From Euptelea pleiosperma (lineage: Eukaryota; Streptophyta; Magnoliopsida; Ranunculales; Eupteleaceae): a stretch of DNA of 64,000 nucleotides. Below are positions 39,665 to 52,659 of the stretch, one piece after another (positions within the stretch are counted from its first letter, which is position 1; every line of letters begins with the position of its first letter). Location: NCBI GenBank assembly GCA_035048495.1, contig CM068545.1, positions 41,286,450-41,350,449 of the forward strand, read 5' to 3'. The notes beneath the pieces are model-generated. The model worked only from the letters and a program-made list of their open reading frames with translations. It had not been told where the DNA came from and ran no database searches. Position numbers and translations under genes: made by a program.

Positions 39665-40311
39665 AGCACGCTTTGCTTTTTCTCTCTTTATAGATCAGTA
39701 GTACATGTTGTGTTGATGTATTATGTGATACTATTAGTCTGTACTATTTGATACTGATGTACTTTGGCTACTTTGTGTGGATGTTGGATATTGGTCACTA
39801 TGTTGACCGGTTTACTTTATGATATATTTTGATATAATTTGGTATGATTTTTTTCTGTATGATTGATTAGCATTGTCTTATCATCACAGGTTGGAGTTCT
39901 TCCCTTTGTCAATGTATGACAAAAAGGGGGAGAAATCGATTATAATGTGGATTACATTGATAATAACACTTGTTGCTTTTACTATCTTATTGAACTGCTT
40001 GTCATAAAATATCTGTGATTCTTACTTAGTTCTATTTGACTAAATGTACTGAGAAGACGTTTTTGGTATGTTTTTGACTAATATACTAATGAGAAGCTAT
40101 TGTCAAAGATTTTTTTTCTGTCTAGTTGATTATTTTGTAGCTATAGGTTGTTTGCAATAAGTGTGGTACCAATCATGATACTAATCGTGAGCTACAGCGT
40201 TGCCTCCTTGTACTTAGGGGGAGCATTATTGATTTGTTTTGTAATGGACAAAAAGTGTAATATAATTGGGTTAGTATTTGTTTTTGTCCTGACATTGACA
40301 AATGGGGAGAT
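39665..40311 (+). other. Sirevirus 3' untranslated region with multiple polypurine tracts
   Basis: Purine tracts AAAAAGGGGGAGAAA (39919-39933), TAGGGGGAGCA (~40217) and AAATGGGGAGA (40300-40310) occur. The last abuts the 3' LTR and is the probable plus-strand primer. Repeated tracts of this kind are known in Sireviruses. No gene is seen. Confidence 0.7.
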
Positions 40312-42635
40312 TGAAAAGTCTCGGTTGTCAAATCCTAAGAATACTTAGTTCTTCGGTAAATATATGTATTGTTGTGCCTCGAATCCCCTGAAGACGGAAG
40401 CATCAAAAATCAAGTGGACTTCGACAAAACAAAATAAGGATTAAAGCTGAAGAAAAGACAACCCAAGTGTTCAAGATCAACTGAAGACAAAGTCAAGAAT
40501 ATCAAGTACAACTGAAGATAAAGTCAAATGATCAAGTTCAACTAAAGACAAAGTCAAAAGCTCAAGTACGTTCTCACTCAACGAACGTTCAACTATGAAG
40601 AAACTCGTGTTGCGGTTACTTACACAAATCTGAGGGTAAAACCACGCGTTGCTAGCGGATATTGTTGTACCCTAGATGGTTAAATTTTGGTTAGGGTTTG
40701 TGCGTGTGATGAGAAGAGAAATTCTCAAAATTTAGGTAGCATTCAGCTATGGACAAAACTGCCCGGCCGACCGGCTCATTTGTACGGGCGACCGAAGGTC
40801 CAGTTGACCGGCCAAAATGGTCCAGTCGACCATAACTCTCGGGTTCGAGAAAGTTGGCTTAAAGCCTGAGCGGGCGACCGACTAAAGGCTCGGTCGACCG
40901 GCCAATAATGCGGTCGACCCCGCCAGTTTCGGATCTCATTTCATAAAATCTTTTATGCGATTAGAAGCCAATTTGGTCCTTCAAACGGCTATATTCGGTA
41001 CGGTTCTAGCAAAGGGAGCTTGCTTATAAATAAGAGCCTTCCCCCTTTGATAGAATTAACCCAATCAAGAGATATCTACTTTACTTTACTTGATTATCAT
41101 TTTTTAAGTCTAGAGATCTGAAATTTGTGAGAGCTTCACCGAAGCAAAGTTGAGAATTCGTCGTGAAGTCTCTAAGTGTTTGGAACAGACTATTTGGTAT
41201 TGTTAGTCTGCAAGAATCTTCTTCCAAGAAGGGGACTGCTCTTGGCAGAGCATCTCTTGGGCAAATTCTTCTCCAAAGGATTTTCCATTCGATCATATTC
41301 ATCGAGAGGTAAGCGTTTCTATGAACCAATACCTTGTTGATAAAATTCAATATTTGTGAACACTATTATTTTGTGATTGGTGGATGGGTGTGGACTCATC
41401 TAACTGAGTTGTGGATTGCAGATCCAAGAGAAAGAATTTCTCTAAATAGACTACTGGCCTAGGTTGACTCTCTAGGTGAGCGAGAAGCGATTCTCGTTAG
41501 ATTGAGACTAAGTGTAATCTTAGTTGGTTGATTATTTATTTTGATTGAAAATGTTGTAATGCATGATTGAAATAATATAATACTACTCGTGGTGAGTATT
41601 GGACAGTGGACGTAGATGCGGAGTCACCGAACCACTATAAACTTGAGTCTCGTGTGATTGTGATATTCGCTCAAAAGTGCTTATTTTAAGCAATTATCCT
41701 TTTAGCGTTATTGCATTCTCCCACGTTAAAATACTCTATTTATCTACTTTTCTACGTAAGAGTCTCTTTTGTTGGGTAGAACACACTTTTCTGGACGAAA
41801 TGATATATTTGCATGCATTAAACACATTTTCGAAAGTCTAGACATGAAGTCATTCTGATAAAGTCTCATTACGCGCTTCTTCTGTCGCAGGAAACCCCGA
41901 TGGGACAATTCTCGAGACTTGCGAGCCCACACCGATCAGGAAAGCCCATTATCAAAGCTTAAAGAGCCCACATGCTATGACTAAAAGATATGGGCCAACT
42001 ATGGGCTAAATAGGAGGACCAAAAAGCCGGCCCAAAGAACGAAAAGAACAGGAGAGCCAATGACCAAGAGACGGACCAAAGCATTTAAAGCTACATGAGT
42101 CAACAAGGAATGATAGTCTACTCTACTGGAGAAGCGTGAGGATGGTCACAGTGAAGACCAGGGTTCCAGACCCTCTGCCAATACTTTTCTCCATTTTTTT
42201 GATACTTTCTCTCTCATCTCTTCTTATTCTCTCTCTCTCTTCATCTCTCGATCCTCGAATCTACTGACCTAACCCCAGAACTCCTACCCTTCGGCTCTAT
42301 CTCATCTCCCTTAGCTTTCTGACCGTTGGATCTTCCATCGGACCATTGGATCTTCAATCGGACCGTTGGATCTCTCTAGATCCGTCGATCTACCAATCTG
42401 GGTCCCAATCAAGTCACCATCCATCCGATCGCCATCAGACCGTCTGTCACATCATCTTGTGAGACAATGGACATCATAAATCCATGTGGGCCAGTAGCCA
42501 GGCCCATCATCATCGACCCGCTGTCCGACCAGTTAGTGGACCCCGTGAATTTCCAAAGAATTTTAATTAAATTTCAAAAAAATGGGGGGTCCACTAATTG
42601 AGGAGATTCCCCATAGAAAAGTAGATTTTTACTTA

Positions 42636-42676
<41 letters not shown>

Positions 42677-44577
42677 TTTATTTTCAAAAATACCCTATTT
42701 CCATTAAAGGAAATAGGGAGCTTTATAAGAGGAGGGAGAAGGGTTCGTTCGAACCCTAATCCCCCTCCAATCTCTTCCTCTCCTTCCCCCAAAACTCCCC
42801 GGAGGTTTTCGGCGCTTTCTTCCTCTTCTTCTTCTTCTTCTTCTTCTTCTTCTTCTTCTTCTCAACCGGAGTTGCAACCTGCAACTCCGGCTGGTGCAAC
42901 TTGCTGCCATCTCAGGCGCTCCTTGGAGTCGCAAGACCGCTGCACAACACCCTTTCATCACCGTTCCACCCCACGTCCTCTCCTCTTTCCCTCCTTATTC
43001 TCCTTCTTCTTCTTCAATTGGTTACCGGAGTTGCAGACCTGCAACTCCGGCAATCAGATCTGCAACTCCTTCCTCTTTCTCCATCGTGGATTGGAACACT
43101 GCCTGAGGCGTTCCTTCTTCATCGATGAACTCCATCTCCGCCTTCTCCTATAGCAGCACCCAGTTGCAGACCGTTATCTTCATTTTTTTTTGTGGAATAC
43201 CTGCAACTGTCTTCTCCTTCACGGCTTGCACCTGTTTCACCGCCTCTTGCTATTGATTCCGGCGAGAAGCTCGCCGGAATCTTCACTACACCTACCAGCA
43301 ATACCTCCCTTCCTCTTTGCTTCACCCATCATTCCACCACATATCCTTGCTGGCCAAACCAGCAGGAACGTCAACACGTTCTCTCCCTGGTGTTGCTTCT
43401 TGATCTCCCTAAACCTGCTCCTTGGACCAGCAACGGTCATTTCTTCCTTTCTCGGACAGCAACCCCTCCTCTTGCTGCCAGCCACCATTAGCTTGTCTTC
43501 TCCAACCTGCATCTCCTACTAGTGCGCCCACCAACTCAAGCGAGCCACCACGAGACAGTGCGTCTCCACTCCTCCCTGATTTTCATCCCTAATTTGCAAT
43601 CCTTGGACGAGACCAGCGACTCCAGCAAGTTTCTTCTCAGGCTGATCAAAACACGCATGCAAAAGTAGACAACAGCAGGTCATATTCCTCTCTTCCACGT
43701 GGCTCACACAGGGCAGCACCCTTCTCTCTAGCCCAATACCACCGTGTAGCTAAGGCTGCATCACAATTTCCTCACCTTGCTGTACGTCACAGCAACATCT
43801 CGGGTTAGTCCAAGGATTGACTTACAACAGCATGCACCCTACGGTCTTGGCCTACATATCTCCTTGCTCACAACCGGGCTGCGTACATCACCTTCACTCT
43901 GGGTAGATTGTCGCATCACCCTTGCGGCACTTTCATCCAAGGTTTGATCTCTCTCCCTTTTCTTTCGCTAAATCCTCTCTTTTTCTCTATATCTCTTTTT
44001 ATCTCTCTATAGAGTAGTCTCTCTTTCTAGAGATCTCTTTCTCACTTTCTCTCTCTACTTCATTTTCTCTCTCTAACTCTCTTTAGAATTTTCTTCTTTA
44101 AAATTGCTTTTTAGTTTATCTTATTTTATTTTATGTTCGATTCAAGTATTGTAATAGACATTTTGATTACTTAATGATGAAGTTTATTTTTATCTATTAT
44201 TTCTTGAGATGGTCCGTCAGTTTTTGTTCTTATTCACGCTAATCCGACTAATCCCGAGTGCGGATCGACATCCGACACGAGCCACTGTGCAAAATTGCCC
44301 ATTTTGCAGGTTAAAAGTCTCGGATAAATTAAAAATGTGTTGAAGTTAGGGTTTCCGTAACCAACGACGCGGAAAAACCCTACTTTCAGATTGTCAATGT
44401 TTGCATAATTATTTCTCATTCTATGTTTCTGTGGATGATTGATATATTAATTGCGTGATCCTTTTCCGCCTTGTGTGATCAATGATTTTTTAATTCATAA
44501 AGAATTCGTAAAGGAATTAAAAATTATCCTATTCACCCCCCTTTAGGACTTAACCTGGTAATTAAAAGAGAATTTCA
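40312..44577 (+). repeat. Sirevirus 3' LTR, split by an Athila solo LTR
   Basis: LTR sequence lies at 40312-41660 and 44394-44577 and matches the 5' LTR. Ends at AATTTCA just before the GAGGA duplication. The GGTCGACC cluster (40760-40925) and TATA box (41025-41032) are conserved. Confidence 0.9.
41661..44388 (+). mobile_element. Athila solo LTR, 2728 bp, in the Sirevirus 3' LTR
   Basis: TGATATTCGC to CCTACTTTCA, flanked by GATTG (41656-41660 and 44389-44393). The uninterrupted site is visible in the Sirevirus 5' LTR. It is the same family as the 5' LTR of the Athila element at 56136-58605, which identifies the lineage. Inside: three 20 bp GACCGTTGGATCTTCCATCG units (42321-42380), an (AT)n run at 42640-42667, a near-palindrome CCCTATTTCC-ATTAAA-GGAAATAGGG before the TATA box, (CTT)n at ~42818-42862, and two GGAGTTGCA/TGCAACTCC inverted repeats (42866-42890 and 43025-43050). 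Confidence 0.9.
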
Positions 44578-45010
44578 GAGGAGATCAAGGGGGAGCCTTA
44601 CTTCAGACCCCCGAGGAAGCAGCATGAAGACTGGCCCGAGAAACAGTTCTGCGCCTATCACAACTTCCGAGACCATCCCACTGACGAATGTTTCGCTTTT
44701 AGGGGCTTTGATCAAGGATCTCATTCGAGGGGGATATCTCGACAAGCCAAGACAACAGACAAGGAGGAGAAGGCGGGCCAGCCCACACAAAAGGGGGGCC
44801 AGCTCGAAACGTTATCAACATGATCTATGGAGGAGAAGCAGAGAGTCGGAGTACTCACAGGGATAAGGTAAGGAGAACAATGAGCGTCCAAAAAGTTATG
44901 GACGTCTTGGCAGATCCCCGACCTGTGGAGTTATTGGGTGAAGGCCATGATCCGAGAGCAACCATTTGGTTCTTGGGCAAGGATTTTGAAAAGGTCTTGT
45001 TGCCGCCCAT
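44578..45010 (+). pseudogene. Tat-type gypsy gag, 3' part after the Sirevirus
   Basis: Coding resumes with PYFRPPRKQHEDWP and KQFCAYHNFRDHPTDECFAL, the C-terminal gag motif of Tat-type elements that stands in for a classic knuckle. Downstream frames are broken by stops around 44830-44910. It continues the gag broken at 27946. Confidence 0.75.
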
Positions 45011-45407
45011 GACACATTGGTGATTACTCTGCCGATAGGAAACTTCTCGGTAAAGAGAATTCTGGTGGACTGTGGGAGCTCGGAGGAGATCTTGTTCAAA
45101 TCGACATTTGATGGGATGGGGATAGACCAGTCGGAATTGGCGTTGTCCTCGGCATCGGTCTATGGGTTCAACGGAGCAGCTTCCGAACCGATTGGAGAAA
45201 TCATCCTGCCCGTCTCGGCCAGACCCATAACCTTGCCCACCAAGTTTCTGGTGATCGACGCGCTGTCAGCTTACAACGTGATCTTAAGAAGGAGGTGGAC
45301 ACATGCCATGAGGGCTGTCCCTTCGACCTACTATCAAGTGGTCAGGTTCCCTACCCCTTTGGGGCAGTACGAGATCCGGGGTGATCAGAGTGCAGCCCAG
45401 AGATGCC
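45011..45407 (+). pseudogene. Tat-type gypsy protease, truncated by the minus-strand Athila insertion
   Basis: The open frame contains VKRILVDCGSSEEILF (aspartic protease active-site region; D-C-G instead of D-T-G), VYGFNGAASEPIGEI, FLVIDALSAYNVILRR (flap region) and RFPTPLGQYEIRGDQ. It stops only because an Athila LTR begins at 45408. The missing reverse transcriptase, RNase H and integrase should lie beyond the right edge of the window. Confidence 0.85.
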
Positions 45408-48400
45408 TGAGAGTTAGGTTTTTCCGCGTTGTTGGTTACGGAAACCCTAGAATCAACAAGATTTGTAATTTGATCCGAGCCTCAAAATTCCTATAAAATT
45501 ACAGGCTTTGTATAGCAATTTTGTGTCGGATGTCGATCCGCACTCGGGGTTAGTGTGCGTAATTCAAAGACATGAAATGATGGATTTTGATCAAAAAACA
45601 TGGAGAGGTGAGAATGGTGATGGATTAAAACATGATTGGTTGGTTTTAGAGAGAAAAATAGCTATTCAAACCATAACAAAAATTACGAAAACAACCTTAA
45701 CTTTTATTCATCAAATTGGAATGTTGCATACAACTTCTTGAAAGGTGGAACAACAATTACAAACAATCACGATGGTAGGGATGGTATTGTGGTGGCTAAT
45801 CAGTGGTGGAGATGTAACTTTCTTGGATAGCCAGCAAGGGGACGTTGCTGGATATGGTGGCAAGTGCGTGGAAGGGCAGCAAATGGAAGGTACGACCTCT
45901 CCTCTCCTCTTCCCTTCTTCTTCTCTTTTCCTTTTTTTTTTTTTTATTTTTCTAGTTTTGTCTTTCAATTCAAGAGAGAGGTGAGGATTTTCGGTGGACT
46001 GGAGGAGAGATTTTTTTGGGAGAGAGGCACGGCCAGATGGTGGTGGTGGAGAGGTGCGGGGAGGAGTTGCTGGATCGTGAAGTTTGCACCAGTAGGTGAC
46101 GGTGTGGAGGTGGAGCAGACCTGCAACTAAAAAGTTGCAGGTCGTATGGAGATGTGGCTGTAGAAGCGGTGATGAGGTGTAGCAATGACTGGGGGTGCAA
46201 GAGAACAACAGCAGGTGCGTGGAGTTGGAGATGCAACAACGTGGAGTTACAGGCTGGAAGTGAAGATGGTTTAGGCGGTGTTGGGCGGAGGAGACAACCG
46301 GCGTTTGCAGCAGGTGGGTCGTTATGAGATGGAACACCGGTCGGAGATGGTGGCGACTTGCTGTTGCTGGTAGCTGCTTGGAGGGGTCTGTTGATATTCG
46401 CTCAAAAGTGCTTATTTTAAGCAATTATCATTTTAGCGTTATCGCACTCTCCTACGTAAAACTGCTCTAATTATCCACTTTTCTACGTAAGAGTCTATCT
46501 CATTGCGTAGAACACACTTTTCTGGACGAAATGGTATATTTGCATGCATTAAACACATTTTTAGAAGTTTAGATATTAAGCCGTTCTGATTAAATCTCAT
46601 TACGCGCTTCTTCTGTCGCAGGAAACCCTGATTGGATGATTCTCGAGACTTGTGGGCCCACATGGATCATGAAAGCCCATTATCAAAGCTTAAAGAGTCA
46701 TCAGGCTATGTCTAGAAGATATGAGCCTATTACGGGCTGAACAAGGGGATCGAAGAGCTGGCCCAAGGAACCACGAGAGCGGGAGAGCTGATAACCAAGA
46801 GAAGGACCAAAGCATTTAAAGCCACATCAAATGATGGCCTGCTCTACTGGCAAAGCTCAAGTGAAGAACAATTGAAGACCAGGATTCCAGACCCTCTGCC
46901 AATACTTTTATCTCCATTTTCTGATACTTTCTCTCTCATCTCTCCTTATTCTCTCTCTCTCTTCATCTCTTGGTCCTCGAATCTACTGACCTAACCCCAG
47001 AACTCTTGCCCATCGGCTCTATCTCATCTCCCTTAGCTTTCTGACCGTTGGATCTTCCATCGGACCGTTGGATCTTCAATCGGACCGTTGGATCTCTCTC
47101 GATCCGTCGATCTACCAATCTGGGTCCCAATCAAGTCACCATCCATTCGATCGCCATCAGACTGTCTGTCACATCATCTTGTGAGACGATGGACATCATC
47201 AATCCATGTGGGCCAGTAGTCGGGCCCATCATCATCGACCCGCTGTCCGACCAGTTAGTGGACCCCGTGAATTTCAAAATAATTTTAATTAAATTTTAAA
47301 AAATGGGGGGTCCACTAAATGGGGACATTCCCCAAAGAAAAGTAGAGTTTTACTTAAAAAAAAAAAATTTATTTTTCTTAATTTTTATTTTCAAAAAATC
47401 CCTATTTCCATTAAAGGAAATAGGGAGCTTTAAAAGGGGAAGGAGAAGGGTTCGTTTGGACCCTAATCCCTCTCCCATCTCTTCCTCTCTTTCCCCCAAA
47501 ACTCCCCCTAAGTTTTCCCCTTCTCCTTTTCATTCTTTTTCTCCTTCCTCTTCTTCTTCTTCTTCTTCTTCTTCTTTTTCTTCTTTTTCCGGCGAGATCC
47601 TGCAACTCCGGCAGGCTTGTCCTCTTCTTCTTCTCCTTTTTCCTCTTCTGGTTCTTCTTCTTCTACTTCTTCTCTTCTGTTTTCGCAGCTGCTCTTTCCT
47701 CTCGCATGCGTGCAACACAGCACCAACAGGAACACCGTCCTGCTCCTCCACCTGTGCTGCCTCCGCCCACTTCCTCCGCCTACAGCAACGTTGCTCCACC
47801 CTCTTCCTCTTGTAGCACCTCCACCGCTGCGAGCTCGATCGCCTGCAAGCTCCTCCTCTCGCCTGCGTGCAGCACCATTGCTGCAACTCCTTCCTCCGGT
47901 TGGGAATCACCACAAACGGCCACTCACCATTACTGGTTCAAGCTGCGTCTTGAGCCACCACTTGCAGCACCATTACCGCCTTCTTCCTCTTCACCCAATA
48001 TAGCTGCTCCTCCATTACCAGCTACACTTCACCGGCGCGCCACCACTTGAAGATCCAGCACCGCCAAGGCTTTAACGGTGGTTCCTCCATCGGTTCACTT
48101 TCCACCTCAAAAGGAGCACCGCCTCCTCAACGGTCTTCATCTCGTTGCTGCCTCTCTCTTGGGCAGCAACGCAGGTCTTGCCAAGAACGGCTTCAAATGG
48201 TGGTTCTTCCACCGGCTCGTCACCATACACCGGAGTCTTCTTCCTCACCAGTCCGCCCCCACCATCATCACCGCCTGTTGCAACCGGCCAGCAAACCCCT
48301 CTCACCTGCAACTTCGTCAGCACCACCAGCCACAATGAAGCATCTTTGTTGATCCACGGTCAGCCAAGCAATGCTCGTTGCCGCTGTCTCCATTCTTGCA

Positions 48401-50390
48401 ACCGCCTCAAGCCATCTTCATCTCCATCATCGTGGTATCCAGTCGCCTCCTCCATGGCACCACCAAACCAGCATGCATCCACTCCTCCCCGGACCACCAT
48501 AGGTTTGGGTTTCATCCTCATGACTTGCTGATCTTGGCCTGCAATTCCTCACCATGTCCTCTAGCTTCTTCCTCTCCATTGCACCACGTGTGCTTCACCA
48601 TCATCAATGGCCGAAGCAACCCCCGATAAGTTTGGTAAGTCTTACCATTTCTCTCTCTTTTCTTTAGTTTCTCCCTCTAAGCTTCTACTATCTCTCTCTA
48701 GAATGCCTTCCCTCTCATCTTCTCTCTCACGTTCTCTCTCTTACTATCACTTTCTCTCTCTATTTCTCACTTTCTTTCTCTACCTACTTTCTCTCTCATT
48801 TATAATTTTCTCTCTCTAGTTTCTAAAATTCTCTCTCTAGTTTATTCTATTTTTTTTATGCTTTATAATTTAGTTATTTTGGTTTGCTTTTCATTGTAAG
48901 AGACATGTTCGATTGAATAAAATTGAATTAAGTTGATTGAGTTACATTCTCTGTAAATTTCCCGTCATTTTATGTTCATTATTGTGCTAATCCGACTAAT
49001 CTCGAGTGCGGATCGACATCCGACACGAATCCCTATACAAAGAACTAAAATTTTGCAGGATTTAAGAATCAGATCAAGTTACAAATGTGTTGAAGTTAGG
49101 GTTTCCGATCCGACGACACGAAAAAACCCTACTTTCATCCGTGAAGGAGATCAGAGTGCAAGAGAGGAGAAGAATAGGACGCACTGGTTCTGCGGGCCAG
49201 AGTTGCAGACCTGCAACTCCGGCAAGAAAAGAAAAAGAAGAAGAAGAAGGAGAAGAAGCAAAAGAAGAAGAAAAGGAGAAAGAAGGAGAGAAAGAAGGGT
49301 AGAACGTGGGAGAGTTTTTGGGGAGAGAAAGGAGTAGAAAGGAGGGGGATTAGGGTTCAAACGAACCCTTCTCCTTCCCCTTTTAAAGCTCCCTAGTTTT
49401 CATTAATAGAAATTAGGGATTTTATTTTATTTTTAAGTAAAACCTTACTTTTCTTTGGGGAATTTCCCCATTTAGTGGACCCCCCTTTTTTATTTAAAAA
49501 TAATTAATTTAAAGCGTTTGAAAATCGCGAGGTCTACTAAATGGTTGGGCCACGGGTCGATGATGATGGGCCCGACTACTGGTCCACAAGGATTGATGAT
49601 GTCCATCGTCTCACAAGATGATGTGACAGAAAATTTGATGACGATCGGATGGATGGTGACTTGATTGGGACCCAGATTGGTAGATCGACGAATCTAGAGA
49701 GATCCAACAGTCCGGTGGAAGATCCAACGGTCAGAAAGCTAAGGGAGATGAGACAGAGCCAATGGGCAGGAGTTCTGGGGTTAGGTCAGTAGATTCGAGG
49801 ACCGAGAGATGAAGAGAGAGAGAATAAGGAGAGATGAGAGAGAAAATATCAAAAAATGGAGATAAAAGTATTGGCAGAGGGTCTGGAACCCTGGTCTTCA
49901 CTGTGACCATCCTCACGCTTCTCCAGTAGAGTAGACTATCATTCCTTGCTGACTCATGTGGCTTTAAACGCTTTGGTCCGTCTCTTAGTCATTGGCTCTC
50001 CTACTCACTTCGTTCTTTGGGCCGGCTTTTTGGTCATCTTATTCAGCCCATATTTGGCCCATATCTTCTAGTCATAGCATGTGGGCTCTTTAAGCTTTGA
50101 TAATGGACTTTCCTGATCGATGTGGGCTCGCAAGTCTCGAGAATTGTCCCATCGGGGTTTCCTGCAACAGAAGAAGCGCTTAATGAGACTTTATCAGAAC
50201 GACTCAATGTCTAGACTTCTGAAAATGTGTTTAATGCATGCAAATATACCATTTCGTCTAGAAAGTATATTCTACGCAACAAAAGAGACTCTTACGTAGA
50301 AAAGTAGATAAATAGAGCATTTTAACGTAGGAGAGTGTGAAAACGCTTAGAAGATAACAGTGGAAAATACGCACTTTTAAGCGAATATCA
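45408..50390 (-). mobile_element. 3' LTR of a minus-strand Athila element, split by a plus-strand solo LTR
   Basis: On the minus strand the LTR runs from 50390 (TGATATTCGC) to 49143 and, after the insertion, from 46386 to 45408 (ending CTCTCA). The two parts sum to about 2.2 kb. The left flank ATGCC (45403-45407) should be the target duplication; its partner is outside the window. A variant inverted repeat GACCTGCAACT-AAAA-AGTTGCAGGTC lies at 46118-46143. Confidence 0.85.
46392..49137 (+). mobile_element. Athila solo LTR, 2746 bp, plus strand, inside the minus-strand Athila LTR
   Basis: TGATATTCGC to CCTACTTTCA. Flanks TCTGT (46387-46391) and TCCGT (49138-49142) match at four of five bases, as expected for an ageing duplication. 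It contains three 20 bp GACCGTTGGATC units (47042-47101) and a (TTC)n tract (~47540-47590). A long C/T-rich second half gives spurious proline/serine-rich frames. Confidence 0.85.
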
Positions 50391-50795
50391 CAACCCCCAA
50401 CCAGCATATTGCCAATCCTTGGCAATTAGTGCGAAATAAATGAGCTTAAAAGGGCTCTGCACATGCTGCACACTTTTTCATATTAGCTCCGGGAAAACAC
50501 CGTTCGTCAAATCATTGAATGGATGCAAAAATAGTTACATGCTAGCGAAGAGTTGAAAAGTTTTGGCAAGACTACAGACTGATAATCATGACCCAGAATA
50601 GTCAGACTCTGCGTGTGTGTGTGCTTAACATTCTCATCATCCGACAGTAAAGATTTCCAGATCACCTCTAAGTTTTTATGCCTCGACCTCAAATCTCACA
50701 TGTTTAGCACTCAGAATAGAATCACACAAGAATGATTTTCTTCTTTTCTCTCAATTTATATGTGAGGAGATGTGTTGATATATGAAAGCAAAGAT
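50391..50795 (-). other. 3' untranslated end of the minus-strand Athila interior
   Basis: Lies between the 3' LTR and the CTCAC site of the next solo LTR. On the minus strand it ends in GGTTGGGGGTTG immediately before the LTR, a plausible polypurine tract. It contains no long frame. Confidence 0.6.
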
Positions 50796-50800
50796 CTCAC

Positions 50801-52607
50801 TGAAAGTAGAATTTTCCGCGTCGTTGGTTACGGAAACCCTAACTTCAACACATTTGTAAATTGATCCGGTTCTTAAATCCTGCAAAATTTTATATCTGTA
50901 TAGGGATTCGTGTCGGATGTCGATCCGCACTCGGGTTAATGTTAGTGCACTAAGGAGCATACAATATCAGAAAATTGTCACAAAATAATGGAGAATATGG
51001 TGAGGTGAGAATGGTGGATTTATTGGTGTTAAAACGTAATAATCAACTGAATTTATTCATTAATCAAAAAGTTCTTACAATCATTAGACAAGAAATGAAT
51101 CTAACTAGAAAGCATATAAAAGAGAGAAACTAAAGAGAGAGTGGGAGAGAAGAGAGAGAAAATTAGAGAGAGTAAGGATTTGGAAGGGATTTCTAGAGAG
51201 AGAAATAAGAGGATAGAGAGAGAAAAATAGATGAACATGGAGCGAGAAACCAAACTAATCTTAGAGAGAGGAACTCGATGATGAAACCTAGAGAGAGAAA
51301 GGTTGGGATTTAGCAAGGGGAATTAGAGAGAAAGTGAAGGTTCTAGAGAGAGAACCTAGGGAAGAGAGAGAAAGAAAATTTACTTATTTTTTTATTTTTA
51401 TTTTTATTATTTTTTTTTATACCTTTCGACTTACCTTGAGTGGATCAGCCCGAGAATTGGGTAGCTATGAAAGCGGGCCAAGTGAGACCGTGGTGGTTTT
51501 GTTGGAGGGAAAAGATGAGGAAGGAGGCGGCCACAGCCTGCACTTGCAGGCCATGTAATGGTGGTGGTTTCAGTGACGTGGTAGCCGGAAGGGAGAAGGA
51601 GATGGTGTGCTCACGGTTTGAAAGAAGGATGATGGTGGTTTTTTTTTTTGAGGATGGCAACTGAGGGTGATAAAACCGAAGGGTTTGATGGAGATGGAGA
51701 AGGTGGAGGTGCATACGGCTAGATTTAATGGGGAAAGAGGTTGAGAATGTAGAGGATAGAGGTGATGGTGGTGTTGTAGTGAAGACCGGCGAGTTGCAGC
51801 CGTTGATGGTTGTTCGGGTGCTCCCAACAAAGGAGCAAAGGGAGAGAACAGACCTGCTGAAGTCGCAAGTCCTTCTGATGATAAGCTGAACGGTGATTGG
51901 TGATGTAGCTGGCCAGGAGGTGGAGAAGATAAAGAAGAAGAGGCGGTGTAGGCGGTAATGGTGGCCGGAGTTGCAGAGGCAGGAACGACTTGAGGAGGAT
52001 GGGAGTTGCTAGCTACAACTCGTGAAGGCAGAAGAGTGCAGACAGTGGAGGAACATCGTTGGGGGGGGGCAGACTGGAGTTGCTACCTGCAACTCCGGTT
52101 GGTGAACACGGTGGTGACAAGAACCAGTCCGCCGGAGTTGCAGACCTGCAACTCCGGCAAGAAGAAGAAGAAGAAGAAGCAGGAAGGAGGAGGAGGAAGA
52201 AGAAGATGAGGAAGAAGAGAAGGGAAGAAGGAGAGGGGGATAGAGGAACTCTTACCATTGGAATGTGTTGCAGGTGGGGGCGTGGTGAGAACCGGGAAGG
52301 AGCTCGCTGGTTTTAATGGTGAGGTGGTTGCTGGTGGTGCGTTGATGGGGGTGACGGCTTGCTGGTTAGCCCCTCTGTACCTGCAACAGAAGAATGGAAG
52401 AAGGAGAAGAAGAAGAAGAAGAAGAAGAAGAAGAAGAAGAAGGCGAGCTCCACCAGTTCGCCGGAGAAGACCACGGCGAGAAGACAGAAGGAGTCGAAAG
52501 AAAGAGAGGAAGGAAGAAAAAGAAGAAGTCCCTAGGGTTTCTAGGGGTTCCTCCTTTAAGGGAGAAACCGTGGGTTTCTCTCTTAGAAATCCACGGTTTC
52601 TAAAAAA

Positions 52608-52659
<52 letters not shown>

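Larger units (their letters stand above)
27947..44577 (+). mobile_element. Sirevirus-type Ty1/copia retrotransposon, nested in Tat gag
   Basis: Target duplication GAGGA (27942-27946 and 44578-44582). LTRs are 27947-29482 and 40312-44577; the second is enlarged by an Athila solo LTR at 41661-44388. Primer site 29485-29496. Gag, protease, integrase, RT and RNase H are in copia order but riddled with stops. An extra intact ORF lies at 38519-39664. Purine tracts of the Sirevirus type (AAAAAGGGGGAGAAA at 39919) precede the 3' LTR. A 3.4 kb solo LTR interrupts pol at 33788-37233. The two LTRs differ by roughly 4-5% over the first 110 bases by eye, so the insertion is not recent. Confidence 0.9.

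Noticed and set aside
42704..43719. Overlapping Ser/Pro/Arg-rich frames on both strands
   Set aside because: They are read from C/T-rich, triplet-expanded LTR sequence, overlap each other and change register between LTR copies. The same applies at 47303-48629, 49087-49360, 51334-52656 and 57148-58150.
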